From NCBI RefSeq assembly GCF_002092855.1, contig NZ_LVLC01000031.1, forward strand, positions 1-64,000: a DNA stretch of 64,000 nucleotides, written 5' to 3'. Positions 46,401-55,201 of the stretch are shown here, in pieces. Positions within the stretch are counted from its first letter, which is position 1, and every line of letters begins with the position of its first letter. Both the position numbers and the translations under genes were made by a program. This stretch comes from Campylobacter concisus. Lineage in GTDB: Bacteria; Campylobacterota; Campylobacteria; Campylobacterales; Campylobacteraceae. Below the pieces are notes generated by a model. The model searched no databases and had not been told where the DNA came from. It saw only the letters and a program-made list of their open reading frames with translations.

Positions 46401-48467
46401 ATGAACGAAGTCAAAGACAACGAAGAACAATTTGTCGAAGTAAAAACAAGGGAGATAAATAGCAATTTTTACAACTATTTCATTGCGATCGTATGCTTTT
46501 CTTGGTCAGTTTTTCAGCTTTATATAGCTTATTTTCCGCTAAATACAAACATTTCGCGCTCGATACACTTAGCCTTTGCGGTTGGTCTTGTATTTTTGCT
46601 TTATCCAGTCACTTTTCATAAAAAAGCACATTCTAGTTTGCCATTTTACGATCTGGTCTTTTGTGTGGTAGGCGTTGTTGCTGTGCTTTATCCGGCGGTT
46701 TATTTTTATGAACTAGCTGATAGGACAGGGGACTACATCACGCAAGATATCGTCATATCGTTTTTAGCGATCATTGTCTTGCTTGAGGCTGGCAGGCGCG
46801 TAATGGGGCCAGCACTTCCAATTATTTGTATATTATTTTTGATATATGATCACTTTGGCCCTTATATGCCAGATATCATCGCTCATCAAGGTGCCAGCTT
46901 TGAAAAGATAGCAGGTCATATGTTTTTGACAACTGAGGGTGTCTTTGGTGTGCCTATCGGAGTTAGCGTTAGTTTTATCTATCTTTTTGTTCTTTTTGGC
47001 TCATTGCTTGAGAGGGCAGGTGCTGGGCAATATTTCATAAATTTAGCTTTTTCTCTTCTTGGCAAATATAGAGGCGGTCCAGCTAAGGCCTCGGTCATCG
47101 CAAGTGGTCTAACTGGCATGGTTTCAGGCAGCTCCACAGCAAATGTTGTAACAGTTGGTACATTTACCATACCACTTATGAAAAAAGCCGGTCTTTCACG
47201 CACAAAAGCTGGAGCCATCGAGGTTGCAGCTGGTGTAAATGGTCAGCTCATGCCTCCGATCATGGGTGCGGCTGCTTTTATCATCGCTGAGTTTTTGGGC
47301 ATGACATATACAAATGTCATGATGGCAGCGGTTATCCCAGCGTTTGCTTGTTATTTGTCACTATTTTTTATCGTTCATTTAGAGAGTGTGAAGCTTGGCT
47401 TAAAAGGTATAAATCAAAGCGAGTTTCACTCAAGGTTTAAAATTTTTGTAAGCGGACTTCACTATATAACTCCGATTTTGATTTTACTTTATACACTATT
47501 AATCGCAAAAGAGTCAGCCATCGCCGCAGCGTTTAATGCGATTGGATTTTTATTTTTAATAATGATCTTTCAAGAGCCAGTTAAAAAACTAGCAAGTGGC
47601 GAAAAAGTTGGAATAAATGATGTGTTAATAGGCTTTGAAGATATATTTTGGGCGATGGTTGCAGCTGCAAAAAGTATGACAACGATCGCCATTGCAACCG
47701 CGCTTGCAGGTATCATCGTGGGCTCTATCTCTCTAACTGGCCTTGGCCAAGTACTTTCAGATCTAGTCGAGCTACTTGCTGGTGATAATATAGTTATGAT
47801 ATTGCTTCTTACTGCGATGATGTCACTTATACTAGGAATGGGTCTTCCAACGACGGCAAACTACATCGTAGTTTCAAGTCTTGTGGCACCTGTTATTTTA
47901 TTTTTAGCGCATAAAAATGGCTTTTTAATCCCTGCTATCGCTGTGCATCTTTTTGTCTTTTACTTTGGAATTTTAGCTGATGATACGCCACCAGTTGGTA
48001 TCGCAGCTTATGCAGCAGCTGGTATCGCCAAAGCAAATCCTATAACCGTTGGCGTTCAAGGATTCTTTTACGATCTAAGAACGGCAATCTTGCCATTTGC
48101 TTTTTTCTTTAACAATAAACTTATGCTAATAGAAAGCGTAAACGAGGGCGATCCGCTTGATTCAAAAGGAATAGTCTGGATGAGTAATCCGCTTGAAATT
48201 TTACTTGTCTTTGGTATGGCGATCGTAGGAATGTTTGCATTTTCAAGCTTACTTCAAGGCTACTATGTCACAAAACTTAGAATTTGGGAGCGTATTCTTT
48301 TGATCCCTGTTGTGCCACTAGCTCTTGTACCAAATATATGTGCGAAATTTAATCTTATACCAAACGAATACACTGCTTATATCGTAGCTGCTGTACTTTA
48401 TGGATTTGTTTTTATGACTCAATGGGGCATTAAAGACAAACCACTTGATCAAATAAAAATAATCTAA
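46401..48467 (+). CDS. TRAP transporter fused 4TM/12TM permease
   Basis: Membrane subunit of the same TRAP system: small (DctQ) and large (DctM) parts fused in 688 residues, as is usual with TAXI receptors. The DctQ-like part (about 25-160) has four helices. The DctM-like part has GLTGMVSGSSTANVVTVGTFTIPLMKK, AAGVNGQLMPPIMGAAAFIIAEFLG and MGLPTTANYIVVSSLVAPV, then DDTPPVGIAAYAAAGIAKANP, all diagnostic. The ribosome site is AAAGGAGAGAG. A strong hairpin ends the transcript. Confidence 0.95.
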   Translation: MNEVKDNEEQFVEVKTREINSNFYNYFIAIVCFSWSVFQLYIAYFPLNTNISRSIHLAFAVGLVFLLYPVTFHKKAHSSLPFYDLVFCVVGVVAVLYPAVYFYELADRTGDYITQDIVISFLAIIVLLEAGRRVMGPALPIICILFLIYDHFGPYMPDIIAHQGASFEKIAGHMFLTTEGVFGVPIGVSVSFIYLFVLFGSLLERAGAGQYFINLAFSLLGKYRGGPAKASVIASGLTGMVSGSSTANVVTVGTFTIPLMKKAGLSRTKAGAIEVAAGVNGQLMPPIMGAAAFIIAEFLGMTYTNVMMAAVIPAFACYLSLFFIVHLESVKLGLKGINQSEFHSRFKIFVSGLHYITPILILLYTLLIAKESAIAAAFNAIGFLFLIMIFQEPVKKLASGEKVGINDVLIGFEDIFWAMVAAAKSMTTIAIATALAGIIVGSISLTGLGQVLSDLVELLAGDNIVMILLLTAMMSLILGMGLPTTANYIVVSSLVAPVILFLAHKNGFLIPAIAVHLFVFYFGILADDTPPVGIAAYAAAGIAKANPITVGVQGFFYDLRTAILPFAFFFNNKLMLIESVNEGDPLDSKGIVWMSNPLEILLVFGMAIVGMFAFSSLLQGYYVTKLRIWERILLIPVVPLALVPNICAKFNLIPNEYTAYIVAAVLYGFVFMTQWGIKDKPLDQIKII

Positions 48468-48469
48468 TC

Positions 48470-48493
48470 TTAGGCAAGAGCACTCTTGCCTAA
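48470..48493 (+). terminator. terminator after TRAP permease gene
   Basis: TTAGGCAAGAG / CTCTTGCCTAA form a perfect 11-base stem, two bases after the stop region, followed by ATTT. Confidence 0.7.
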
Positions 48494-48608
48494 ATTTCTA
48501 ATATAAATTTTTAGAGCCACCTTTATACTTTGAGTAATTTCTATTTAAAATGAGTGTTTTTTTGGATTTTTTGTTTAAGGATATTGGTGTAATAAATTAA
48601 ATAAGAAA

Positions 48609-48632
48609 TTTTTAGGCTCGTAAGCCTAAAAA
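48609..48632 (-). terminator. terminator of the Sel1-repeat gene
   Basis: TTTTTAGGCT / AGCCTAAAAA form a perfect ten-base stem with a four-base loop that touches the stop of the minus-strand gene; the arm itself supplies the U-tract. Confidence 0.65.
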
Positions 48633-49118
48633 TTATAGTTGTTTTGAGCGTCTTAGATCGCCTGCAAATTCGCAAGACATCTTATCGCCTAATTCGCAGC
48701 CTTTTACTAAAAATTCATAAGCTTTTTTAAATTCTTTAGCTTCTATCAAGATAGAACCTACCATCTCACAAGAATATCCATCATTCTTATCACAAGCTTT
48801 GTTAAAAAGTTCTCTTGCTTTTTGTGGCTCAGTATTTAGATAAAATCCACCAGCTGCCGAGCAACCTTCAACCTCGCTAGCTTCGCAAGCTTTATTATAG
48901 TACTCCAAGGCCTTGCTTGGATTAGGCAGAGCTGTTTTTCCTAGTTGGTAAATCGCTCCAACTTTTACGCAAGATTTTACGTCATTTGCCAAACATCCTG
49001 CTTCAAATTTAGCCAAAGCTTCTTTAAAATTTGAACCAGCATACGCTTTTAAGCCATCTTCAAAATCGCCTGCGAAAGCACAAGCAGCTAAAAGCGAAAC
49101 AAGAATCATTTTTTTCAT
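48633..49118 (-). CDS. secreted cysteine-rich Sel1-like repeat protein (Hcp type)
   Basis: A 161-residue protein with a signal sequence (KKMILVSLLAACAFAGD) and about four SLR/TPR-like repeats. Each repeat has a CX7C pair: GCLANDVKSC, ACEASEVEGC, ACDKNDGYSC and GCELGDKMSC. Such pairs form a disulfide across the helical hairpin in Helicobacter cysteine-rich proteins (Hcp). Some Hcp proteins bind penicillin or act on host cells, but here the role is unknown. Monocistronic, with its own terminator and an AAGGAAATTT ribosome site. Confidence 0.88.
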   Translation of the reverse strand: MKKMILVSLLAACAFAGDFEDGLKAYAGSNFKEALAKFEAGCLANDVKSCVKVGAIYQLGKTALPNPSKALEYYNKACEASEVEGCSAAGGFYLNTEPQKARELFNKACDKNDGYSCEMVGSILIEAKEFKKAYEFLVKGCELGDKMSCEFAGDLRRSKQL

Positions 49119-49188
49119 TTAAATTTCCTTTTGTAAAATTTCTCGCAATTTTATCATATTAAATTTACACTTACTTGATGAAAAATAA

Positions 49189-49851
49189 TTACGCTTTTAA
49201 AATTTGCTCTTGTTTTTTATAATCAGGCATGATTTTTTCTATAAAATCGTAAAAACTTTTTTGATGATGTGGATAGAGTAGGTGTGTTAGTTCGTGAAGA
49301 ACGACGTAGTGCACGGCTGAGAGTGGTTTTTCTATGAGTCTTAGGCTTAGATTTATATAGCCTTTTTTGTGGTTGCAACTGCCCCAGCGAGTTTTGCTAT
49401 TTCGTATGACGATGCGCTTGATTGGCTTATTTATAAAAGGCTGAAAATGGCTTACAAGCTCTAAAAATAGCTCTTTTGCTCTTGTTTTTTTAAAACGCTC
49501 AAGGCTTTTTAAATTTGGAGTAAAGACAAACTCGCCATCAAAAAATGGCTCTTTAAAATTTTCATCAAATTTTATCTTATAAATTTGCCCAAGAAATTTT
49601 ATCTCATCATCTTTTGGTAAATTTGCAAGAGCTTTTTTGTAAGTATTTTCAAGCCAAATTTTATGCATCTCAAGAAAGCTAAGAGCCATCTTTTGCGTGC
49701 TGTAAAATGGCACAGATAGCGTGATCTTAGCGTCCTTGCCAACTCTTAGACGCATGGATTTTACATTTGTTTTAAAATTTATTAAAACGCTTAGCCCATA
49801 AAAGTCTAAATTTATGCTCTTTTGCTTTAAACTAGGCGTTTTTCTTGCCAT
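49189..49851 (-). CDS. YgjP-like M48 family metallopeptidase
   Basis: A 220-residue DUF45/YgjP-type protein. Zinc motif HELTHLLYPHHQKSFYDF has HExxH-like HELTH and a downstream His-His. The preceding SKTRWGSCNHKKGYINLSLRL block is typical of the family, whose substrates are not well known. The open frame reaches 49896, but ATG at 49851 follows GGAGAAGC and starts MARKTPSLKQ. It overlaps the MATE stop by 25 bases, so the two are co-expressed. Confidence 0.85.
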   Translation of the reverse strand: MARKTPSLKQKSINLDFYGLSVLINFKTNVKSMRLRVGKDAKITLSVPFYSTQKMALSFLEMHKIWLENTYKKALANLPKDDEIKFLGQIYKIKFDENFKEPFFDGEFVFTPNLKSLERFKKTRAKELFLELVSHFQPFINKPIKRIVIRNSKTRWGSCNHKKGYINLSLRLIEKPLSAVHYVVLHELTHLLYPHHQKSFYDFIEKIMPDYKKQEQILKA

Positions 49852-51146
49852 TTTTTGCTTCTCCAACGCCACGTATTTGCAAGGCCCCTTAGCCATTCAT
49901 CAGCACAAAACCCTATCCAAACGCCGATAATTCCCCAGCCAAGATAGATACCTAAAAAATATCCAAGTGGCAGCGAAAGCCCCCACATAAAGATAAGGCC
50001 AGTCGCAAGAGGAAATTTTGCATCACCACTTGCACGAAGGGCATTTACGATGACGATGTTAAAGGTTCTGCCAGCTTCAAGAAATATCGAAAGTGTAAAA
50101 AGTGGCAACATAATCGCACGTAAATTTTCGTTTAAATTTAGTGCGTCCATGATTTGATGCTTTAGTGCATAAGCTATAAGCACGACTACGAGTGTGATAA
50201 AAACTCCAAGTCTTAGCGCCCTAAATGTCCTTGTATAGGCCTCGTTAAACTCGCTTGCTCCAACTAAATGCCCAACTATGACCTCGTTTGCCACGCTAAT
50301 GCTCGCTCCACAAAGCAAGATAAGAAGCGTGATCTGAAAGTAAATAGTCTGCACGCTAAGGCTAGCCTCGCCCATGCTTGCCACAAAGCCAAAAGCGACC
50401 ATGTATTGCGCCATCCAGAGTAAATTTTCGCCTGCGCTTGGAAGGCCAATTGAGAGAATTTTCTTTAAAATTTCAAATGGTACGACAAGTAGCTTTTTAA
50501 AGTAAATTTTAACTTTTGCCTTTTGACTTAGCATATAAGCTAGCACAAAAATGCCTACCAGTCTGCCAACAAGTGTCGAGAGAGCGACTCCTTGTAAGCC
50601 TAAATTTGGCAGATCAAACCAGCCAAAAAGGGAGATAGCGTTGCCTAAAATCGTAATTATGTTCATTAAAACCGAAGTTAGCATAACAGCAGTTGCTAGG
50701 TTATAAACACGAAGTACTGCAGCTAGTACCATACCGATGCCGTCAAAAAGTAGGGCAAAGCCAAGGATATGAAGATATAAGAAGCTATCATTTATAAGCT
50801 CTTTTGGCACGTTTAGTAAATTTAAGATGTTGTAGCCAAAGACATAGATAACGATAGCTGAGAAGATACCAAAGAGCGTATTTGACGTGATACTTGCGTG
50901 TATGACGTTTGAAGCAAGATCGTTCTTTTTAGCTCCCAGCGCTTGGGCGACGACGACTGAACAGCCAATGCTTAGGAAGTTAAAAATAGTCATAAAAAGA
51001 TCCATCACTTGATTGCCAGCACCCATTGCACCAACTAAATGCACACTCACTTTTGTCACCATGTAGGTGTTGATAATAAGCGTAATGAAGTGTAAAAACA
51101 TATCCAAAAATATCGGAACTACGAGTTTTCTCATAGATAAGTTCAT
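49827..51146 (-). CDS. MATE family efflux transporter
   Basis: Twelve-helix multidrug and toxin exporter of 439 residues driven by Na+ or H+. Two six-helix halves are visible; the first has GAMGAGNQVMDLFMTIFNFLSIGCSVVVAQALGAKKNDLAS, and the second has GLPSAGENLLWMAQYMVAFGFVASMGE and VANEVIVGHLVGASEFNEA. LGIYLGWGIIGVWIGFCADEWLRG near the end is also typical. Substrate unknown. Divergent from the ABC-F gene across about 100 bases. Confidence 0.92.
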   Translation of the reverse strand: MNLSMRKLVVPIFLDMFLHFITLIINTYMVTKVSVHLVGAMGAGNQVMDLFMTIFNFLSIGCSVVVAQALGAKKNDLASNVIHASITSNTLFGIFSAIVIYVFGYNILNLLNVPKELINDSFLYLHILGFALLFDGIGMVLAAVLRVYNLATAVMLTSVLMNIITILGNAISLFGWFDLPNLGLQGVALSTLVGRLVGIFVLAYMLSQKAKVKIYFKKLLVVPFEILKKILSIGLPSAGENLLWMAQYMVAFGFVASMGEASLSVQTIYFQITLLILLCGASISVANEVIVGHLVGASEFNEAYTRTFRALRLGVFITLVVVLIAYALKHQIMDALNLNENLRAIMLPLFTLSIFLEAGRTFNIVIVNALRASGDAKFPLATGLIFMWGLSLPLGYFLGIYLGWGIIGVWIGFCADEWLRGLANTWRWRSKKWQEKRLV

Positions 51147-51248
51147 TAAATTTTCCTTAATTATTTTAAAATTTTGGCGATTATAGCCAAAATTAGGTTT
51201 TAGCTCCCTTTTGATATAATCGCGAGAAATTTAAAAAATGAGAGAAAA

Positions 51249-53180
51249 ATGGCATTAATCGACCTGATAGACGTAAGTAAAAAATTTGGCGCAAATGAAA
51301 TTTTAAACGCTGTAAATTTTAGTGTAAATGAAAATGAAAAAATAGCGATCATCGGTAAAAATGGCAGCGGTAAAAGCACGCTTATGAAGATCATCTCTGG
51401 TGAGGTGGCAGTAGATAGTGGTAGGCGCATAGTGCAGAGCTTAATAAGCGTCGAGATGCTAGCACAAACTCCAAATTTTAACGCAACTTTTACCGTAAGG
51501 CAGGCGCTAAATAACGAGCTAAAAGAGATATTTGACGCGATAAGCGAATATGAAAAGAGTGGCGTCCTGCTAGCAAACGACCCAGAAAACAAAGAAATTT
51601 TAAAAGAGCAAGAGAGGCTTTTAAAGTTTATAGAGGCAAAGGACGGCTGGAATATCGAGCACAAGATCGAGCGAATTTTGCAAGAATTTAAGCTAAAAGA
51701 GTATGAAAATAGACCCATTTGCTCGCTAAGTGGCGGCGAGATCAGACGCGTGGCACTGGGTGCGCTCATCCTTAAAAAGCCTGATGTGCTGCTACTTGAT
51801 GAGCCGACAAACCACCTTGATGTTTACATGGTCAAATTTCTTGAAGATATGCTAAAGAGCTCAAATCAAAGCATAGTTTTTATAAGCCACGATAGGTATT
51901 TTATCGATGCGCTCGCTACTAGGTGCGTTGAGGTCGAGGATGCAAGCTTAAAAAATTTTGAGGGCGGATATGCAAACTATCTAACCAAAAAAGAGGAGAT
52001 TTTGGCAAGCCTTGCAAAGTCGCATGAGACGCTGCTAAAACAGCTAAAGGCTGAAGAGGAGTGGCTAAGGCGTGGCGTAAAAGCTAGGCTAAAGCGAAAT
52101 GAGGGCAGAAAAGAGCGGGTGCTTGCTATGCGCGAGGAGGCTAAGAAAAACCCAGGCGTGATAAGGCGCGTGAGGCTTGAGCTAGAGCGTGCGAGTAAAA
52201 ATTTCAACCAAGTGCAGAGCCAAAACCGCAAAAAAATGCTCTTTGAGTTTAAAAATTTAAGCAAAAGTATAGACGGCAAGGTGCTTTTTGAAAAATTTGA
52301 CGCAAGGGTCTTGCAGGGCGAGAGGATCGCCATTGTGGGGCGTAACGGCAGTGGCAAAAGCACGCTGCTTAAAATTTTGCTAGGGCTTGAAAAGCCAAGT
52401 AGCGGCGAGATAAAAAGAGGCGAGGTAAGTATTGGCTACTTTGATCAAGCTAGAAATGTTCTTGATGATGACAAGAGCCTTATAGAGACATTTTGCCCAA
52501 ACGGCGGCGATCACGTGCTGGTGCGTGGGCGAAATATGCACGTCTATGGCTATCTTAAAAATTTCCTCTTTCCAAAGGAATTTCTAGATAAAAAGATAGG
52601 CGTTTTAAGTGGCGGCGAGAAAAACCGCGTCGCGCTTGCGATGCTTTTTACTAAAACTTACGATGTGCTGGTGCTTGACGAGCCGACAAACGACCTTGAC
52701 ATCGCAACTATCAACATTTTAGAAGACTACTTGCAAAGCTTTGAGGGGGCTATCTTGCTAGTTAGCCACGATAGATATTTTGTCGATAAGATGGCAAATA
52801 AGCTTTGGGCGTTTGAGGGCACAAAGATAAATGTCTTGCATGAGGAGTATAGCGTCTATTTGGAGCTTGAAGATGAGATGAAAGAGCTTGATAAATTTGA
52901 AAAAGAGCTAGCAAATAGCCAAAACGAAGCCAAGCAAAAGAGCAAAACCGGCGCAAAACTAAGCTACAAACAAACGCAAATTTTAAACACATATCCAGAT
53001 AAAATTTCAGCCCTTGAAGCAAGAGTGGCCGATCTAAATGAGGGGCTTAGTGATCCAAAAATTTATCAAGAAGTGGGGCTAACTAAGCTTTATGAAGAGC
53101 TAGAAAGTGCAAAAGCCCAGCTTGAATGCCTAGAAAATGAGTATTTTGAAGTTTTAGAGATCGCTGAGGAGCTAGAGTAG
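51249..53180 (+). CDS. ABC-F family ATPase, Uup type
   Basis: Cytoplasmic twin-ABC protein of 643 residues without membrane domain. The first ABC has Walker A GKNGSGKSTLMK, signature LSGGEIRRVALGAL and Walker B LLLDEPTNHLD. An inter-domain arm follows with EEWLRRGVKARLKRNEGRKERV, typical of Uup. The second ABC has GRNGSGKSTLLK, LSGGEKNRVALAMLF and LVLDEPTNDLD, and a C-terminal coiled coil (about 545-640) follows. ABC-F proteins act on ribosomes or DNA repair intermediates. One base separates its stop from the TTG start of the next gene. Confidence 0.92.
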   Translation: MALIDLIDVSKKFGANEILNAVNFSVNENEKIAIIGKNGSGKSTLMKIISGEVAVDSGRRIVQSLISVEMLAQTPNFNATFTVRQALNNELKEIFDAISEYEKSGVLLANDPENKEILKEQERLLKFIEAKDGWNIEHKIERILQEFKLKEYENRPICSLSGGEIRRVALGALILKKPDVLLLDEPTNHLDVYMVKFLEDMLKSSNQSIVFISHDRYFIDALATRCVEVEDASLKNFEGGYANYLTKKEEILASLAKSHETLLKQLKAEEEWLRRGVKARLKRNEGRKERVLAMREEAKKNPGVIRRVRLELERASKNFNQVQSQNRKKMLFEFKNLSKSIDGKVLFEKFDARVLQGERIAIVGRNGSGKSTLLKILLGLEKPSSGEIKRGEVSIGYFDQARNVLDDDKSLIETFCPNGGDHVLVRGRNMHVYGYLKNFLFPKEFLDKKIGVLSGGEKNRVALAMLFTKTYDVLVLDEPTNDLDIATINILEDYLQSFEGAILLVSHDRYFVDKMANKLWAFEGTKINVLHEEYSVYLELEDEMKELDKFEKELANSQNEAKQKSKTGAKLSYKQTQILNTYPDKISALEARVADLNEGLSDPKIYQEVGLTKLYEELESAKAQLECLENEYFEVLEIAEELE

Positions 53181-53181
53181 C

Positions 53182-53616
53182 TTGAAAAAGATCGGTAGGA
53201 TAAGCGCGCTAAATACGAGAGTTGTTAGGCAAAATTCTGTTGTAAGCCTTAGCATTATCGTTGATAAGATGAGGTTTAGTGAGACATTTTCGCCTAAAAT
53301 ATATAAATATGAAGTGGGCGACCTAGTCCGGATAAAATATAAAAAGGTTGGATTTTTAAATAAAATGGAAACCATTTGGCTCATCGCAAAAAACAGCGAA
53401 GAGTCAGGGCTTTTTGCAAGGATTAAAAATTTATTTTTTATGATTATGTTTTTTTGCTTTTCTCTTTTTTTGTTGATGGTGATTTATTATGGGGTTTTAA
53501 AGAATTTTAGTATTATTGGAGCTATTTTAGCGTTATATACTGTTTGGCTATTAAATACAGTAGTCAGAGTAGTATATTATCAGTTTTTGATTTTTAGATA
53601 TTTTATATTTGGATAG
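53182..53616 (+). CDS. two-TM membrane protein of unknown function
   Basis: A 144-residue protein. The N-terminal 80 residues are soluble and beta-rich (VVSLSIIVDKMRFSETFSPKIYKYEVGDLVRIKYKK), then two hydrophobic helices at about 81-107 and 112-135. I recognise no family. The start is TTG one base after the ABC-F stop; there is no strong ribosome site, so it may depend on reinitiation. The Phe- and Ile-rich 3' half has a lower GC content than the ABC-F gene. It is followed by two DKNYY genes, so it may belong with them. Confidence 0.6.
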   Translation: MKKIGRISALNTRVVRQNSVVSLSIIVDKMRFSETFSPKIYKYEVGDLVRIKYKKVGFLNKMETIWLIAKNSEESGLFARIKNLFFMIMFFCFSLFLLMVIYYGVLKNFSIIGAILALYTVWLLNTVVRVVYYQFLIFRYFIFG

Positions 53617-53689
53617 AACTTTGAAATTTAAATGTATGAAAGGTTTGCGGCTTGATGAGGTCGCTAAATTTGTTTGAAACGAGGCTAAA

Positions 53690-55201
53690 ATGCTAAAAAA
53701 ACATCCGCTAATCTCTGTAGTGATCGCCATTGTTGTGATATTTTTTGCTGTCTATTTTTTTATCTTTGGGTTAGTTTCTATTTTAGATGACGACATTGGC
53801 GATAGTAAAGAGTTAAATAATAGCTTTTTTTACGTCAAAGATGACAAGGTCTATGCCATGGTGCCAAGTGGGGGTAAATTTGAGCTAATAGGCGTGAGGG
53901 CCAGCAAATTTAGATACATTGATACTGGCAAATACGACAATAGAAACGTTGGCGCTAGCGATGAGGCGGTATATTGCGGCAACCTCGTGATGAGCGGGCT
54001 TGATCCAAATGGCGTTAGAGCGCTTGGCAATGGCTATTTTGGTGATGGCAAGATAACATATTTTTGCGATAGCGTAAGCGAGACGAACCTCGAAATTTCC
54101 GCACTTAAAGAGTTTTGGGACATCTTCTCGCACAAAATGTTTAACACCCCAAAAGCGCAAACTCATATCTATAAATTTAGGCAGGTTGATAACGCAAATT
54201 TAGCAGCGATCTTGGGCTTTGGCTACGCGAGTGACGGAGTAAAGGTCTATCATGAGGGTAAAGAGCTAGATGGCGCAAATGCCAGCAAAATGCGATATAT
54301 CGAGCAGGTATCTGGCAGAAAGAGCGTGCATTTTACGACTGACGGAGAAAATGTCTATTATGACAGCACAAAACTAGGGATCAAATTTAGCCCGCAAATG
54401 CGTGATATCGGTGAGATATGGCGCATTCACTATCTTTATGAGCCAAATTCTGGCATGGTTTATGCAAACGATCACGAATTTGACCCACAATTTGCCCCAT
54501 ACGAGCCACTTTTTAACCTAAAAGATGAGCACTCCTATCATGCGCTCTTTCGTGGCAAAGGTGGGATCTATCACTGGGAGCGAAAGTGGCAGTGGTATAA
54601 CAGCATAGATGAGGGCGAGTTTGTAAGAGATGGCGACGATCCTTTTAAAGGCGAAATAACGCCGCTATATGGCGACGTGGTGATAAGTGATGGCAAGACA
54701 TATTTTCTAAAAACCTATGAAATTTGGCACAACACGAAAAATGACCACAGCCTAAGCTCACGCCACACGTGTATCGTAAGGCTTGATACAAAAGAGCAAT
54801 GGCGAAAGATCGGCTTTGTAAGAAACGATGGCTACGGAGCGGTCTATGCAAACGGCGATAAGACATATTATTTTGATAACGTCGGCTACGGCTGGCATTT
54901 TAACAGCAGCGTTTATGATATAAACGACCTTGGTGTGGTTGAAATCCTCACTCGTCCTTATGGTCCAAATGTTAAGAATTTAAAACTAGATGAGATAGTA
55001 AAAATGGTAGATCAAGGCGCTATGACGCCGACTGAAGGCGAGGTGGTGATCGATGCGATAAGCGACTTTGATGATTACTCGCAAAAATATGCCTACTGGA
55101 TATTTTTAGCCATTGCATTTATAGTCTCGGTGGTTGGCGCTATTTTTAAAAACAAAAAGCAAAAAAGTGGGCTTAAAAAAAGGGTGGATGACTATAGATA
55201 A
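53690..55201 (+). CDS. DKNYY-repeat membrane-anchored protein (first copy)
   Basis: A 503-residue protein with an N-terminal helix (about 7-30), a large beta-rich body and a C-terminal helix (about 465-487, WIFLAIAFIVSVVGAIF), likely periplasmic between two anchors. Repeats of the DKNYY type are visible: DDKVYAMVPSGGKFELIGVRASKFRYI, ASDEAVYCGNLVMSGLDPNGVRALGNGYFGDGKITYFC, and SDGVKVYHEGKELDGANASKMRYIEQ. The domain's function is unknown. GAGGCTAAA is the ribosome site. TAATG overlap links it to its paralogue. Confidence 0.8.
   Translation: MLKKHPLISVVIAIVVIFFAVYFFIFGLVSILDDDIGDSKELNNSFFYVKDDKVYAMVPSGGKFELIGVRASKFRYIDTGKYDNRNVGASDEAVYCGNLVMSGLDPNGVRALGNGYFGDGKITYFCDSVSETNLEISALKEFWDIFSHKMFNTPKAQTHIYKFRQVDNANLAAILGFGYASDGVKVYHEGKELDGANASKMRYIEQVSGRKSVHFTTDGENVYYDSTKLGIKFSPQMRDIGEIWRIHYLYEPNSGMVYANDHEFDPQFAPYEPLFNLKDEHSYHALFRGKGGIYHWERKWQWYNSIDEGEFVRDGDDPFKGEITPLYGDVVISDGKTYFLKTYEIWHNTKNDHSLSSRHTCIVRLDTKEQWRKIGFVRNDGYGAVYANGDKTYYFDNVGYGWHFNSSVYDINDLGVVEILTRPYGPNVKNLKLDEIVKMVDQGAMTPTEGEVVIDAISDFDDYSQKYAYWIFLAIAFIVSVVGAIFKNKKQKSGLKKRVDDYR

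Noticed and set aside
51200-51769. 189-codon minus-strand open frame
   Set aside because: Antisense to the ABC-F gene, which has two full sets of ATPase motifs.
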